Shown: positions 54,073 through 63,165 of the stretch, piece after piece
Numbering within the stretch: position 1 is the stretch's first letter
Layout of the letters: each line of letters starts with the position of its first letter
NCBI RefSeq assembly: GCF_030819175.1
Contig: NZ_JAUTBJ010000002.1
Location: forward strand, 320,001 to 384,000
Direction: 5' to 3'
Origin: Sphingomonas sp. SORGH_AS_0879
GTDB taxonomy: Bacteria; Pseudomonadota; Alphaproteobacteria; Sphingomonadales; Sphingomonadaceae
Length of the DNA: 64,000 bases
The notes under the pieces: model-generated
Told to the model about the DNA's origin: nothing
What the model saw: only the letters and a program-made list of their open reading frames with translations
The model's database searches: none
Program-made: the position numbers and the translations under genes

Positions 54073-55872
54073 TCACGCCATCGCCAAAGGCCGCACCGGT
54101 TCCGCCACCGCCGACCCCGGCACCGCGAACACACCCCTTTTCGCCAGCCTTTCGCCCGGTCGCACCTTGGCCGTCTGCATCGCCAGCCACGGCGCGAGCA
54201 GCAGCCCCAAGGTCACCGGCGACAACCACGCCCCCAGCACCGGGTTCAGGAACGACACGCCAAGCAACACCACGCCGACCGCCAGATGCCAGTAATAGCG
54301 CGGCATCGCATCCGCCGCCGCGAGGCCGTCGCGCACCCGGCTCTGCGGGCTCCAGCCGGAGGGCTTGCCGCGGACGATGTTGATGAGGTCGATCGTCTGG
54401 GTCAGCGCGATGACCGGCGCGGTCAGGATCGACAGCGGCACGTCGAGCGCCACCGACGCCAGGATTCCCCGCGCCCCGCCGTAACTCGCCCGCCGGTTCC
54501 GGTCGGCCATCGCCCAGATGATGCTTAGCAGCTTGGGCCCGAACAACAGGATCAGCGTCACCACCAGCACCTGCACCGACGTCACCGCCCGCACCGTCGC
54601 GGCGTCGTCGGACAGGCTCTGCGCGATCGAGGTGGCGATCAGGATCAGCCAGGCGGGCGACATCAGATAGGCGAGCGCGCCGATGAACAGCTGCAACCGG
54701 CTGATCCAGTGGAAACCGCTCGACCCCAGCAGCTTGAGGTGCTGGGTATTGCCCTGCGCCCAGCGCCGGTCGCGCACCGCCTGGTCGATCAGGGTCGGCG
54801 GAAACTCCTCGAAACTGTCCTCGACCATCAACATGTGCAGCCGCCAGCCGCGCCGCCGCAGGAGGGCCGCCTCGACCATGTCGTGGCTCATGATCGTGCC
54901 CCCGAAGGGCGGGCGTCCGGGCAGGTCGGGCAGGCCGCAGCTTTCGGCAAAGGCGCGGATACGGATCAGCGCGTTATGCCCCCAGAAGGTCGACTCCGAC
55001 CCCGACCACCAGACCAGCCCCGCCGTCGAGATCGGCCCATAGAAGCGGCTGGCGAATTGCATCCAGCGCTGGAACAGGGTGGTCGCGCCGATGATCATCG
55101 GTACGGTCTGGAGAAGCGCGATCGAGGGGCGCTGCTCCATGATCTGCGCCATGCCGACGATCGTGTCGCCGCCCATCAGGCTGTCGGCGTCGAGCATCAG
55201 CATGAAGTCGTAGGCCGCGCCGTGCTTGCGCACCCAATCGGCGACATTGCCCGGCTTGCGCCCGACATTCTCGGTCCGGCGGCGATAATGGAGCGGCACC
55301 GCCAGACGGGGGGCGAGGCGGGCCCAGGCGGCGCGTTCCTCCACTTCCGCCGCTTCGCCCGAATCGGACAGGACGAAGAAGGCGAAGCGGTCGGCGGCAC
55401 CGGCCCGGTCGATCATCATCGCCATCCGTGCGATCCGGTCGAAGACGGCGTCGACATCCTCGTTATGCACCGGGACCAGCACGGCGGTCCGCGCGGTCAG
55501 GGGGGCCGCGCCGCGGGGCGCGGGGGTGATGCCGGGATGCGCGCCGGAAATCAGCAGGATGAAGCCGATCGCCGCGGTGACGAAGCCGAACGAAATCCAG
55601 GCGAAGAGCGGGAAGAACAGCAGCAACAGCAACCCGTCGAGCAGGTTGAACCCGTCGCTGAGCAACGCCTCCTTGACCGACGCGGAAGCGGCGGTGGCGA
55701 GCAGGCCGGTCAGCAATACCAGCAGCAACCGGCGCGTCAGGATATCGTCGGGTGCCAGATTGACCCCGATCCGGGGCTCCGGCGCGTTGTGCGGCGGCGG
55801 CGGGCCGTCGAACCGCTGGACCTCCATGGTCAGCGGCGCGGGCTCCGGCATGATCGCGCGGGCGTCGGTCAT
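54073..55872 (-). CDS. opgH: Glucans biosynthesis glucosyltransferase OpgH (MdoH)
   Basis: Inner-membrane family 2 glucosyltransferase that builds the beta-1,2-linked backbone of osmoregulated periplasmic glucans. From the ATG at 55872, which overlaps the opgG stop, it has 599 residues, shorter than E. coli OpgH (847), mainly for lack of the long N-terminal cytoplasmic part. Visible are membrane helices at about 45-105, AVLVPVHNEDVDAVFDR, LMLDADSLMGGDTIVGMA (donor/metal site), WWSGSESTFWGHNALIR, the acceptor motif VRDRRWAQGNTQHL, and further helices. The open frame upstream of 55872 overlaps opgG and is not coding. Confidence 0.9.
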   Translation of the reverse strand: MTDARAIMPEPAPLTMEVQRFDGPPPPHNAPEPRIGVNLAPDDILTRRLLLVLLTGLLATAASASVKEALLSDGFNLLDGLLLLLFFPLFAWISFGFVTAAIGFILLISGAHPGITPAPRGAAPLTARTAVLVPVHNEDVDAVFDRIARMAMMIDRAGAADRFAFFVLSDSGEAAEVEERAAWARLAPRLAVPLHYRRRTENVGRKPGNVADWVRKHGAAYDFMLMLDADSLMGGDTIVGMAQIMEQRPSIALLQTVPMIIGATTLFQRWMQFASRFYGPISTAGLVWWSGSESTFWGHNALIRIRAFAESCGLPDLPGRPPFGGTIMSHDMVEAALLRRRGWRLHMLMVEDSFEEFPPTLIDQAVRDRRWAQGNTQHLKLLGSSGFHWISRLQLFIGALAYLMSPAWLILIATSIAQSLSDDAATVRAVTSVQVLVVTLILLFGPKLLSIIWAMADRNRRASYGGARGILASVALDVPLSILTAPVIALTQTIDLINIVRGKPSGWSPQSRVRDGLAAADAMPRYYWHLAVGVVLLGVSFLNPVLGAWLSPVTLGLLLAPWLAMQTAKVRPGERLAKRGVFAVPGSAVAEPVRPLAMA

Positions 55873-57404
55873 GGCAGAAAGACGGGGGCCAGCACCGTCT
55901 CGGTCAGCGCCTTGTTGCCGCGCTTCAGGAACAGGCGGACATCGGCGGGGCCCTGCCCCACGGGCGCGATATCGGCGGTGACGCGCCAGCGATTTCGCTG
56001 GCCGACGACCGGATAGGCGGCTTGCGTGAGCAGCTTGCCGCGCGACACGCCGATCTCGGCGATCACGTTGCTCTGCCGGTCCAGCCCGGCCAGTGCCGGG
56101 CCGACGAAATCGACGACCAGCTTGCGCGCGCCCTGGGTCGGCTCGGCACCGGGCCGACCGGCCGCGCCGGTCCACTGGTCGACCGCGTGCGCGACGGCCG
56201 ACACCACGGTCGGGTCGATCGAGCCCCAGCTCAGGCGATAGTCGAATTGCCGCTTCTGCCCTGCCTTGGGCGCGTCGGCGGGGTTCCAGAAGGCGACGAT
56301 ATTGTCGACCGTCTCCGACGCGGTCGGAAAGGCATAGAGCATCACCTGCCCCCGGCCCCAATCCCCCTGCGGCTGCACCCACAAATTGGCGCGGCGGTCA
56401 TAGAATGCCCCGTCATCCTGATAATGATCGAAATCCCGGTCGCGCTGGAGCAGGCCGAAGCCGCGCGGATTGGTGTCGGCGAAGCTGTCCAGCGTCGGGC
56501 GCGGCGGGTTGACCAAAGGCCGCCACAGCCGCTCGCCCGCGCCGGTCAGCAGTGCGAGGCCGTCCGAATCGTGGATCTCGGGTCGCCAGTCGCTGCCCGC
56601 CGCGCGATTGCCCTCACCATACCAGAACATGCTGGTCGCGGGCGCGATGCCGAGGCGTTCGACATCGCGGCGGAAGAACAGGACGGCGGAGACACGCTGT
56701 TCGACCCCGTTCGCGCCCTTCACCGACTCGATCTTGTACGCGCCCGTCACGCTCGGCCCGTCAAGCAGCGCATGGACGGTATAGCCCTGCGCCGCCGTCC
56801 GCTCGATCCAGAAATCGGTGAAGGCGGGAAACTCCTCGCGCCCGTCGATCCCGGTGTCGATCGCGATCCCGCGTGCCGACAGGCCATATTGGTCCTGCGC
56901 GCCTGCGGTCCGGAAATAGGAGGCGCCCTGAAAGGCCAGCCAGTCGCTCTTGCCGTCCGCCGTCATCGCGCGGAACCCGGCAATGCCCAGCGGCGGCGCA
57001 TGGCCAGCTTCGGCGGTGAACAGCGATGGCGAGAAGGGGACCGCGCGCGCCTGGCCGTTCTCGACGATATGGCTGCCGACCGGGTTGGGCGCATAGCGGC
57101 CCAGCGGGAACAGTCGGATTCCGCCCGCCAGCGTCTTGTCTTCCCGATACCGGATCGTGCCGACCGCGTCGTAATCGATGGCGGCGGCGGCCTCGACCTT
57201 GGCCTGTGGGCGATAGGGTTGCCGGGCCAGGGCCTCGGCCTGCGATTGAAGCGCGGCCCAGGAAAAGGGCTTGGGCGCGCCCATCTTCACGCTCGAAGGC
57301 GTGGCTTGCGCGGCGGCGCGGGCGGCCCATGCAGGCGACAGCCCCAGGGCGGCGAAGGCTGCGATCAACTCTCGACGATTGGCTCGGATCATCGGCTCCA
57401 GCAT
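55869..57404 (-). CDS. opgG: Periplasmic glucans biosynthesis protein OpgG/OpgD (MdoG)
   Basis: Periplasmic partner of OpgH needed for glucan branching or release, 511 residues from ATG 57404 (ATG 57392 also possible). The N-terminus MIRANRRELIAAFAALG has twin arginines before a hydrophobic run and an AxA-like end (ARAAAQA), resembling a Tat signal as in E. coli OpgD rather than the Sec signal of OpgG. Family blocks are RYREDKTLAGGIRLFPLG, FWIERTAAQGYTVHALLDG, FWYGEGNRAAGSDWRPEIHD and FWNPADAPKAGQKRQFDYRL. It is divergent from the TonB receptor. Confidence 0.88.
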   Translation of the reverse strand: MLEPMIRANRRELIAAFAALGLSPAWAARAAAQATPSSVKMGAPKPFSWAALQSQAEALARQPYRPQAKVEAAAAIDYDAVGTIRYREDKTLAGGIRLFPLGRYAPNPVGSHIVENGQARAVPFSPSLFTAEAGHAPPLGIAGFRAMTADGKSDWLAFQGASYFRTAGAQDQYGLSARGIAIDTGIDGREEFPAFTDFWIERTAAQGYTVHALLDGPSVTGAYKIESVKGANGVEQRVSAVLFFRRDVERLGIAPATSMFWYGEGNRAAGSDWRPEIHDSDGLALLTGAGERLWRPLVNPPRPTLDSFADTNPRGFGLLQRDRDFDHYQDDGAFYDRRANLWVQPQGDWGRGQVMLYAFPTASETVDNIVAFWNPADAPKAGQKRQFDYRLSWGSIDPTVVSAVAHAVDQWTGAAGRPGAEPTQGARKLVVDFVGPALAGLDRQSNVIAEIGVSRGKLLTQAAYPVVGQRNRWRVTADIAPVGQGPADVRLFLKRGNKALTETVLAPVFLP

Positions 57405-57522
57405 CTCCTGCGACGGACGGACGGCCTCCCGGCTGCGTGAGCTTGGCCGTTTGTGCAACGCAACACGCGACGATCGGTTGCTCCCGCGCCACCAGATGAT
57501 TCCCGCATACGGTATAATATAT

Positions 57523-57550
57523 TTGACGAGTGATGGTTTTTGGTTAGGAT
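57523..57550 (+). promoter_or_regulatory. Candidate promoter of the TonB receptor
   Basis: TTGACG (57523-57528), a 16-nt spacer and TAGGAT (57545-57550). Transcription would start near 57557 and give a short leader with GAGGGGG 8 nt before the ATG at 57582. A TATAAT at 57513-57518 has no good -35 and may belong to the opposite strand. The A/T-rich gap contrasts with the G/C-rich coding DNA. Confidence 0.5.
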
Positions 57551-57581
57551 TGGCTAAATAAATCAAAGAGGGGGCTCTTAC

Positions 57582-60575
57582 ATGAGCAAAAGTTACACGA
57601 GGCTGGCCTGTTCGGCCGGCGCAATTGCAATCGCGCTGCTTTCGGTTTCACCCGTCAGCGCACAGACCGCTCAGGGTGCGACCAGTGATGACGCGGCGGA
57701 TTGCGTGCCCGCGCCCGACCGGCCCTGTCCGTCGAACGCCGCCGCGCTGCCCGACAGCGCCAACGGGTCCGCGGGCGAGGCGATCGTCGTCACCGGCACC
57801 CGGCTTCAGCGCCCCAGCCTGACCAGCAACAGCCCGCTGACGGTCGTGGACGACGCCGAAATCCGCTATCAGGGCGCGATTCAGGTCGAGAATGTGCTGA
57901 ATCGCCTGCCGCAGGTGACGCCGGACTCGAACGAGAATGGGTCGAACGGCTCGGACGGCACCGCGCGCGTCAACCTGCGCAACCTGGGCAGCAACCGGAA
58001 CCTGGTGCTGATCAACGGCCAGCGCATGCTGCCGGTGCAGGCCAACGACCTGAACTTCATCCCCTCCGCGCTGGTCAAGCGGATCGACGTGGTGACCGGT
58101 GGCGCTTCCGCCGTGTACGGGTCGGACGCGATTTCGGGCGTGGTCAACTTCATCCTGCGCGACGATCTGGAAGGCATTCGGACCGACATCCAGTATGGCT
58201 TCGCCCAGCATCAGAACGACAATGCGTTCGCCCGCCGTATCCAGAGCCAGGCCAATTACCGCCTTGCCAACCGCAACGTGCTCGACGGGCAGAAGCTGGA
58301 CGTCAACGTCGCCTTCGGCACCAACTTCCCCGACAATCGCGGCAATGTGACCGCCTATTTCGGCTATCGCGATACCAAGCCGGTGCTTCAGGGCAATCGC
58401 GACGTGTCCTCCTGTGCCTTCGATCCGGCGGGGGCGGGTAATTCGACGCTGACCTGCGGCGGGTCGAGCAACAACCAATATGGCCTGTTCGACCCGATCA
58501 CGGGTCCCAGCGCCGATTCCGGCGCGTTCAACAATACGCGCGACGGCAATCGTAGCTGGGTGCCGTATGATTCCAGCTTCCGCTACAATTACGCGCCGCT
58601 GAACTATTTCCAGCGCAACGATACCCGCTACACTGCCGGCGCCTTTGCCCGGTACGAGATCACGCCGTCGGTCGAAGCCTATGGCAGCGTGATGTTCATG
58701 GACGACCACACCAATTCGCAGGTCGCCCCGTCCGCGCTGTTCCAAGGCTATACCTACTCGGTCAATTGCGACAATCCGTTCCTCAGCGCGCAGCAGGGCA
58801 ATATCCTGTGCGGCTCGGCCTATGGCACCAACGCGACGCAGCAGCTCTACATCGGCTATCGCCCGGTCGCCGGGAACGCCCGTCCGCGCCGTGACGACCT
58901 GCGCCATACCGACTATCGCTTCTCGGGCGGCGTGCGCGGCGAGATCGCGCCCGGCATCCGCTATGACGCCAACGCGCTGTTCTCGACGGTCCTCTATAAC
59001 GAGACCTATGAGAACGACATCGATCCGTCGCGCGCCAATCGCGGCATCCAGGTCGTCAACCGCAACGGCACCCCGACCTGCAAGTCGGTGATCGACGGCA
59101 GCGACCCGCAGTGCGTTCCGCTCGACATCTTCCGCTACAACGGCATTTCGGATGCGGCGTTCGGTTATATCTATGCGCCGACCTCGACCCGCGGCGTCGA
59201 CAAGGAAACCGTGCTCAGCGGCAATATCAGCGCGGACCTGGGCACCTATGGCGTCCGGTCGCCCTGGTCGGACGACGGCATCGGCGTCGTGCTGGGTATC
59301 GAGCATCGCTACGAAAGCCTGGAGTTCAAGGCCGACGCGCTGGCGCTGCAAAAGGGGACCAAGGAAACCCAGGGCCGCTTCGACGTGAACGAAATCTTCG
59401 CGGAAATCGAAGTGCCGCTGGTCCAGAATCGCCCGTTCTTCAAGGACCTGTCGCTGAACGCGGGCTATCGCGGATCGGACTATAGCAACCTGTCCAAGAT
59501 CGTCTCGACCTACAAGGCCGAGCTGTCCTGGGCGCCGAGCAGCGATATCCGCCTGCGCGGCAGCTATAACCGCGCGATCCGTGCCGCCAACGTCTCGGAA
59601 TTGTTCGGCCCGCAGTTCAACGGCAATGTCAGCGCGCAGGACCCTTGCGCCACCGCGACGCCGACCGCGACCTTCGCCCAGTGCGCGCGTACCGGCGTGA
59701 CCCAGGCGCAATATGGCCGCATCACGGAGTGCCCGGCGGAAACCTGCACCGCGCAGTTCGGTGGCAATCCGGCGCTGAAGCCCGAAACCGCCGACACCTT
59801 CACCGCCGGTCTGGTCCTGACGCCGACCTTCCTGAAGCGGCTGTCCTTCTCGGTCGATTATTTCGACATCAAGGTGCGCGACTATATCGGTTCGATCTCG
59901 GTCAACCAGACGATCAGCCAGTGCATCGCGACCGGCAATCCCTTCTTCTGCAACCTGTTCAAGCGTGATCCGCGCGGCGGCATCATCTTCGGTGACCAGG
60001 GCTATATCGTCTCGACGACGCAGAATACGGGTTCGCTGCGCACCTCGGGCGTCGATTTCGGCCTGGCCTATCTCCAGCCACTGGGCGGCGTGGGATCGCT
60101 GGCGATCGACTTCCAGGGCACCTGGAACCGCAAGCTGGTGAACGAGCCGGTGCCGGGCCTGGGTTCCTATGACTGTGTCGGCTATTTCGGCCCCGTTTGC
60201 GGCCAGCCGACGCCCGAATGGCGTCACCAGTCGCGCTTCACCTGGACCGACGCGTCGAAGGTGGGGACGATCTCGCTCAACTGGCGCTATATCGGCGCGA
60301 CGAACCTGACGAACAATTCCACCGACCCGAACCTGACCGGTACGCCGTCGCTCTTCAACAGCCGGATCAAGGCGTACAGCTATTTCGATCTGGCCGCGAC
60401 CGCCAAGGTGCAGGACGGCGTCACCTTCCGTGCGGGGGTCAACAACCTGTTCGACAAGGATCCGCCGATCATCGCGCAGGGGCTGCTGTCCTCGTTCGGC
60501 AACGGCAACACCTATCCCGGCATGTACGACGTGGTCGGTCGCTCGGTGTTCATCGGCCTGACGGCGGAATTCTGA
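57582..60575 (+). CDS. TonB-dependent outer-membrane receptor
   Basis: A 997-residue receptor of the sphingomonad/Xanthomonas type. It has a signal peptide (MSKSYTRLACSAGAIAIALL...VSAQ), a TonB box region (EAIVVTGTRL, about 67-76), a plug domain (VENVLNRLPQVTPD, LRNLGSNRNLVLINGQRM, VYGSDAISGVVNFILR) and a 22-strand barrel ending in RSVFIGLTAEF with the C-terminal Phe needed for insertion. Such receptors import siderophores, glycans or peptides; no neighbouring gene names the ligand. Extracellular loops contain paired cysteines (CGGSSN, CDNPFLSAQQGNILCG). Confidence 0.92.
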   Translation: MSKSYTRLACSAGAIAIALLSVSPVSAQTAQGATSDDAADCVPAPDRPCPSNAAALPDSANGSAGEAIVVTGTRLQRPSLTSNSPLTVVDDAEIRYQGAIQVENVLNRLPQVTPDSNENGSNGSDGTARVNLRNLGSNRNLVLINGQRMLPVQANDLNFIPSALVKRIDVVTGGASAVYGSDAISGVVNFILRDDLEGIRTDIQYGFAQHQNDNAFARRIQSQANYRLANRNVLDGQKLDVNVAFGTNFPDNRGNVTAYFGYRDTKPVLQGNRDVSSCAFDPAGAGNSTLTCGGSSNNQYGLFDPITGPSADSGAFNNTRDGNRSWVPYDSSFRYNYAPLNYFQRNDTRYTAGAFARYEITPSVEAYGSVMFMDDHTNSQVAPSALFQGYTYSVNCDNPFLSAQQGNILCGSAYGTNATQQLYIGYRPVAGNARPRRDDLRHTDYRFSGGVRGEIAPGIRYDANALFSTVLYNETYENDIDPSRANRGIQVVNRNGTPTCKSVIDGSDPQCVPLDIFRYNGISDAAFGYIYAPTSTRGVDKETVLSGNISADLGTYGVRSPWSDDGIGVVLGIEHRYESLEFKADALALQKGTKETQGRFDVNEIFAEIEVPLVQNRPFFKDLSLNAGYRGSDYSNLSKIVSTYKAELSWAPSSDIRLRGSYNRAIRAANVSELFGPQFNGNVSAQDPCATATPTATFAQCARTGVTQAQYGRITECPAETCTAQFGGNPALKPETADTFTAGLVLTPTFLKRLSFSVDYFDIKVRDYIGSISVNQTISQCIATGNPFFCNLFKRDPRGGIIFGDQGYIVSTTQNTGSLRTSGVDFGLAYLQPLGGVGSLAIDFQGTWNRKLVNEPVPGLGSYDCVGYFGPVCGQPTPEWRHQSRFTWTDASKVGTISLNWRYIGATNLTNNSTDPNLTGTPSLFNSRIKAYSYFDLAATAKVQDGVTFRAGVNNLFDKDPPIIAQGLLSSFGNGNTYPGMYDVVGRSVFIGLTAEF

Positions 60576-60631
60576 CGGAGAAGGGGGCGGCAGCGCCCCC
60601 GATCCCGACAACGCGATTTTACCCCAGCCTG

Positions 60632-60664
60632 CCCCGTCCGGTTCACACCGGGCGGGGATTTTTT
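60632..60664 (+). terminator. Intrinsic terminator after the TonB receptor
   Basis: CCCCGTCCGGT and ACCGGGCGGGG form an 11-bp stem with one G-T pair around TTCAC, followed by ATTTTTT. It starts 57 bp after the stop codon. Confidence 0.82.
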
Positions 60665-60665
60665 A

Positions 60666-60892
60666 TCCTCCCCGGCACGGGGAGGGGGAGCAGCGAAGCC
60701 GGTGGAGGGGGATCGCCGCAAGGCGTGTCCTGTGGAAGCCCCCCTCCGTTAGGCCTTCGGCCTGCCACCTCCCCGTGCCGGGAAGCGTTGCAAAACCCAT
60801 CAGACCATCCCGGCGAAGGCCGGGATCCAGTTAGGATAGCATGGGTCAGTTGCTCCAATCGTCTCGCAACTGGACCCCGGCCTTCGCCAGGA
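60666..60892. repeat. Family B composite followed by a family C inverted pair
   Basis: 60666-60783: TCCTCCCCGGCACGGGG at one end and CCCCGTGCCGGGA at the other enclose GGAGGGGG/CCCCCCTCC and an AGGC-CTTCG-GCCT hairpin. 60809-60831 and 60869-60892 are family C arms (CCCGGCGAAGGCCGGG, then TCCAGT), inverted. They fill the gap to the TlpA-like gene. Confidence 0.82.
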
Positions 60893-60957
60893 TGGCGGAC
60901 AGGGGGGAGCGAAAGGGCGACTTTCGCAATGATCCCGTGAAGGTGAGGATCGGGGGG

Positions 60958-61548
60958 TTACGCCGCTTCGGCCAACAGCTTCCGCGCCTCCGCGCCCGCC
61001 CAGTCGAAGCCGCCGGTCACCCGCCAGACTTCCTTGCCGTCCGCGCCGTACAGGATCGTGGTCGGCAGGTTCGCCTTGTAATGGACGCTCAGGGACAATT
61101 TGGGGTCGAGATAGATGGGCAGCGCGTCGAGGGACTTGCCCGTCAGGAAGGGTTTGACCTTGGCGGCATCGTCCTGCGCCACGGCGATCACCGCGACCTT
61201 GCCTTTCAGGCGATCCGCGGTGGCGGCCAGCGTCGGCATCTCGGCCACGCACGGCCCGCACCAGGTCGCCCACAGGTTCATCAGCACCGGCTTGTCCCGG
61301 AAATCGGCCAGCGTCATGGGCTTGCCGTCGAGCGTGGTGAAGCCCAGCGTCGGGGCGGCCTCGCCCTTGTGGCTGCGATCGACGGCACCGGCGGGCTTGG
61401 GCGCGTCCGGCGCGGGGGCGGCGGTCGCTTCCCCACTTGAAACTTGTGTGTCGGAGGTGTTGCTGGCTTGCTCCGGCGCGGGGCTTTGCTTATCGCACCC
61501 GGCGACCATCAGCCCCAGGAGACAGGCGATCACGGTACGCGACGACAT
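60958..61548 (-). CDS. TlpA-like thioredoxin-fold lipoprotein
   Basis: Membrane-anchored periplasmic thiol oxidoreductase of 196 residues. The N-terminus [18 protein letters not shown] ends in a lipobox (VAGC), then comes an Ala/Pro-rich linker, and the thioredoxin domain has [17 protein letters not shown] with a CGPC active site near residue 100. The cis-Pro loop is LPTTILYG. It may reduce cytochrome c apoproteins or other periplasmic disulphides. Its ATG at 61548-61546 overlaps the argH ATG on the other strand within CATG. Confidence 0.9.
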   Translation of the reverse strand: MSSRTVIACLLGLMVAGCDKQSPAPEQASNTSDTQVSSGEATAAPAPDAPKPAGAVDRSHKGEAAPTLGFTTLDGKPMTLADFRDKPVLMNLWATWCGPCVAEMPTLAATADRLKGKVAVIAVAQDDAAKVKPFLTGKSLDALPIYLDPKLSLSVHYKANLPTTILYGADGKEVWRVTGGFDWAGAEARKLLAEAA

Positions 61549-62932
61549 GGGCGGCTCCAACGCAATGTGGGGCGGGCGCTTCGCAGAAGGTCCCGCCGCG
61601 GTGATGCGCGAGATAAACGCGTCCATCCCCTTCGACAAGCGATTGTGGAAACAGGATATCGCCGGATCGAAAGCGCATGTCGCGATGCTGGGCCGACAGG
61701 GGATCGTCTCTGCCGAGGACGCCGCGACGATTTCCGCCGGGCTGGACCGGGTCGCCGAGGATTATGCCGCGAACGGCGTGGCCGAGGACCTGACCCTCGA
61801 AGACATTCATATGCAGACCGAGGCGAAGCTGGCCGCGCTGATCGGCCCGGTCGCGGGGCGGCTGCACACCGCGCGGTCGCGCAACGACCAGGTGGCGACC
61901 GACTTCCGCTTGTGGGTGCGCGACGCGATCGACGAGACGCTGGCCGCGCTGGGCGCTCTGCGTAACGCCTTGCTGACCCGCGCCGAAGACCATGCCGACA
62001 GCGTGATGCCGGGCTTCACCCACCTTCAGTCCGCGCAGCCGGTGACGTTGGGCCATCACCTGATGGCCTATCACGAGATGATCGTGCGCGATGCCAGCCG
62101 CTTCGTGGCGGCGCGCGCGCGGATGAACCAGTGCCCGCTGGGTTCGGCGGCGCTGGCGGGGACGGGCTTTCCGGTCGACCGGCACATGACGGCGGCGGCG
62201 CTCGGCTTCGACGAGCCGACGCGCAATTCGCTCGATGCGGTCAGCGACCGGGACTTCGCCATCGACTATCTCCAGGCGGCGACCAACTGCTCGCTGCACC
62301 TGTCGCGGCTGGCGGAGGAGTTCGTGCTCTGGGCGTCGCAGCCCTTTGGTTTCGTGGCGCTGAGCGATCAGTGGTCGACGGGCAGCTCGATCATGCCACA
62401 GAAGCGCAACCCGGACGCCGCCGAACTGGTGCGCGGTCATGCGGGGCGGATCATGGGCTGCATGACCAGCCTGATGGTCACGATGAAGGGCCTGCCGCTC
62501 GCCTATTCCAAGGACATGCAGGACGACAAGCCGCCGGTCTTCGAGGCGCACGACCTGCTGGCGCTCTCGATCGCGGCGATGACCGGCATGATCCAGAGCG
62601 CGACCTTCCGGACGGAGCGGATGCGCGCGGTGGCGGAGGCGGGCTTCTCGACCGCGACTGATCTGGCCGACTGGCTGGTGCGGGTCGGCGGCATTCCGTT
62701 CCGCGAGGCGCATCACATCACCGGCCGCGCGGTGAAACTCGCCGAGGAGAAGGGCGTGATGCTGCACCAACTGTCGATCGAGGAATTGACCGCCATCGAC
62801 GCGCGGATCAACGCCGGTATCTATGACGTGCTGTCGGTGGATGCCTCGGTCGCCAGCCGGGTCAGCTTCGGTGGCACCGCGCCCGCCAATGTCCGCGCCG
62901 CGATCGCGACGGCGCGGGGCCTGCGGCCATGA
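61547..62932 (+). CDS. argH: Argininosuccinate lyase
   Basis: The last enzyme of arginine synthesis, splitting argininosuccinate to arginine and fumarate. It has 461 residues. Family blocks are [52 protein letters not shown] and the fumarase-superfamily signature [12 protein letters not shown] with its catalytic Ser. The ATG at 61547 gives [13 protein letters not shown] 61565 starting at MWGGRF is equally possible and would leave a 16-bp gap to the TlpA-like gene. The stop overlaps the small lipoprotein gene (ATGA). Confidence 0.95.
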   Translation: MGGSNAMWGGRFAEGPAAVMREINASIPFDKRLWKQDIAGSKAHVAMLGRQGIVSAEDAATISAGLDRVAEDYAANGVAEDLTLEDIHMQTEAKLAALIGPVAGRLHTARSRNDQVATDFRLWVRDAIDETLAALGALRNALLTRAEDHADSVMPGFTHLQSAQPVTLGHHLMAYHEMIVRDASRFVAARARMNQCPLGSAALAGTGFPVDRHMTAAALGFDEPTRNSLDAVSDRDFAIDYLQAATNCSLHLSRLAEEFVLWASQPFGFVALSDQWSTGSSIMPQKRNPDAAELVRGHAGRIMGCMTSLMVTMKGLPLAYSKDMQDDKPPVFEAHDLLALSIAAMTGMIQSATFRTERMRAVAEAGFSTATDLADWLVRVGGIPFREAHHITGRAVKLAEEKGVMLHQLSIEELTAIDARINAGIYDVLSVDASVASRVSFGGTAPANVRAAIATARGLRP

Positions 62933-63165
62933 AGCGGGCGCTCACCCTGCTGGTCGCGCTTGGCCTGACGGGTTGTGGCGCGGCCAACCGGCTGCAACCG
63001 GCCAAGGGCGAGAGCCTGCCCGTGGCACCACGCGGCGCCACCGCGACTCCGACGCCCCAGCAATTGCTGACGGCCACCCCTCAACAACGCCCGCAGCGCT
63101 CCGACGAACTGATGACCCAGTCGCAGGACCGGCGTTCGGACGAATTTGATTTGCCCCCCCGCTGA
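62929..63165 (+). CDS. Small lipoprotein upstream of lysA (LptM/YifL-like position)
   Basis: A 78-residue protein with the lipoprotein signal [16 protein letters not shown] (lipobox LTGC), followed by a Pro/Gln/Thr-rich stretch without predicted fold. In E. coli the short lipoprotein LptM (YifL), a chaperone of the LptD translocon, is encoded just before dapF, in the neighbouring step of lysine synthesis. This protein has the equivalent place before lysA and overlaps both argH and lysA. LptM identity is a suggestion from context only. Confidence 0.75.
   Translation: MKRALTLLVALGLTGCGAANRLQPAKGESLPVAPRGATATPTPQQLLTATPQQRPQRSDELMTQSQDRRSDEFDLPPR

Noticed and set aside
55873-56382. N-terminal extension of OpgH by 170 codons
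   Set aside because: The extension lies inside opgG in another frame and is Arg-rich; the ATG at 55872 overlapping the opgG stop starts the recognisable protein.
57513-57518. Perfect TATAAT as the main TonB-receptor promoter
   Set aside because: No acceptable -35 element lies 16-18 bp upstream. The TTGACG/TAGGAT pair nearer the gene fits better.
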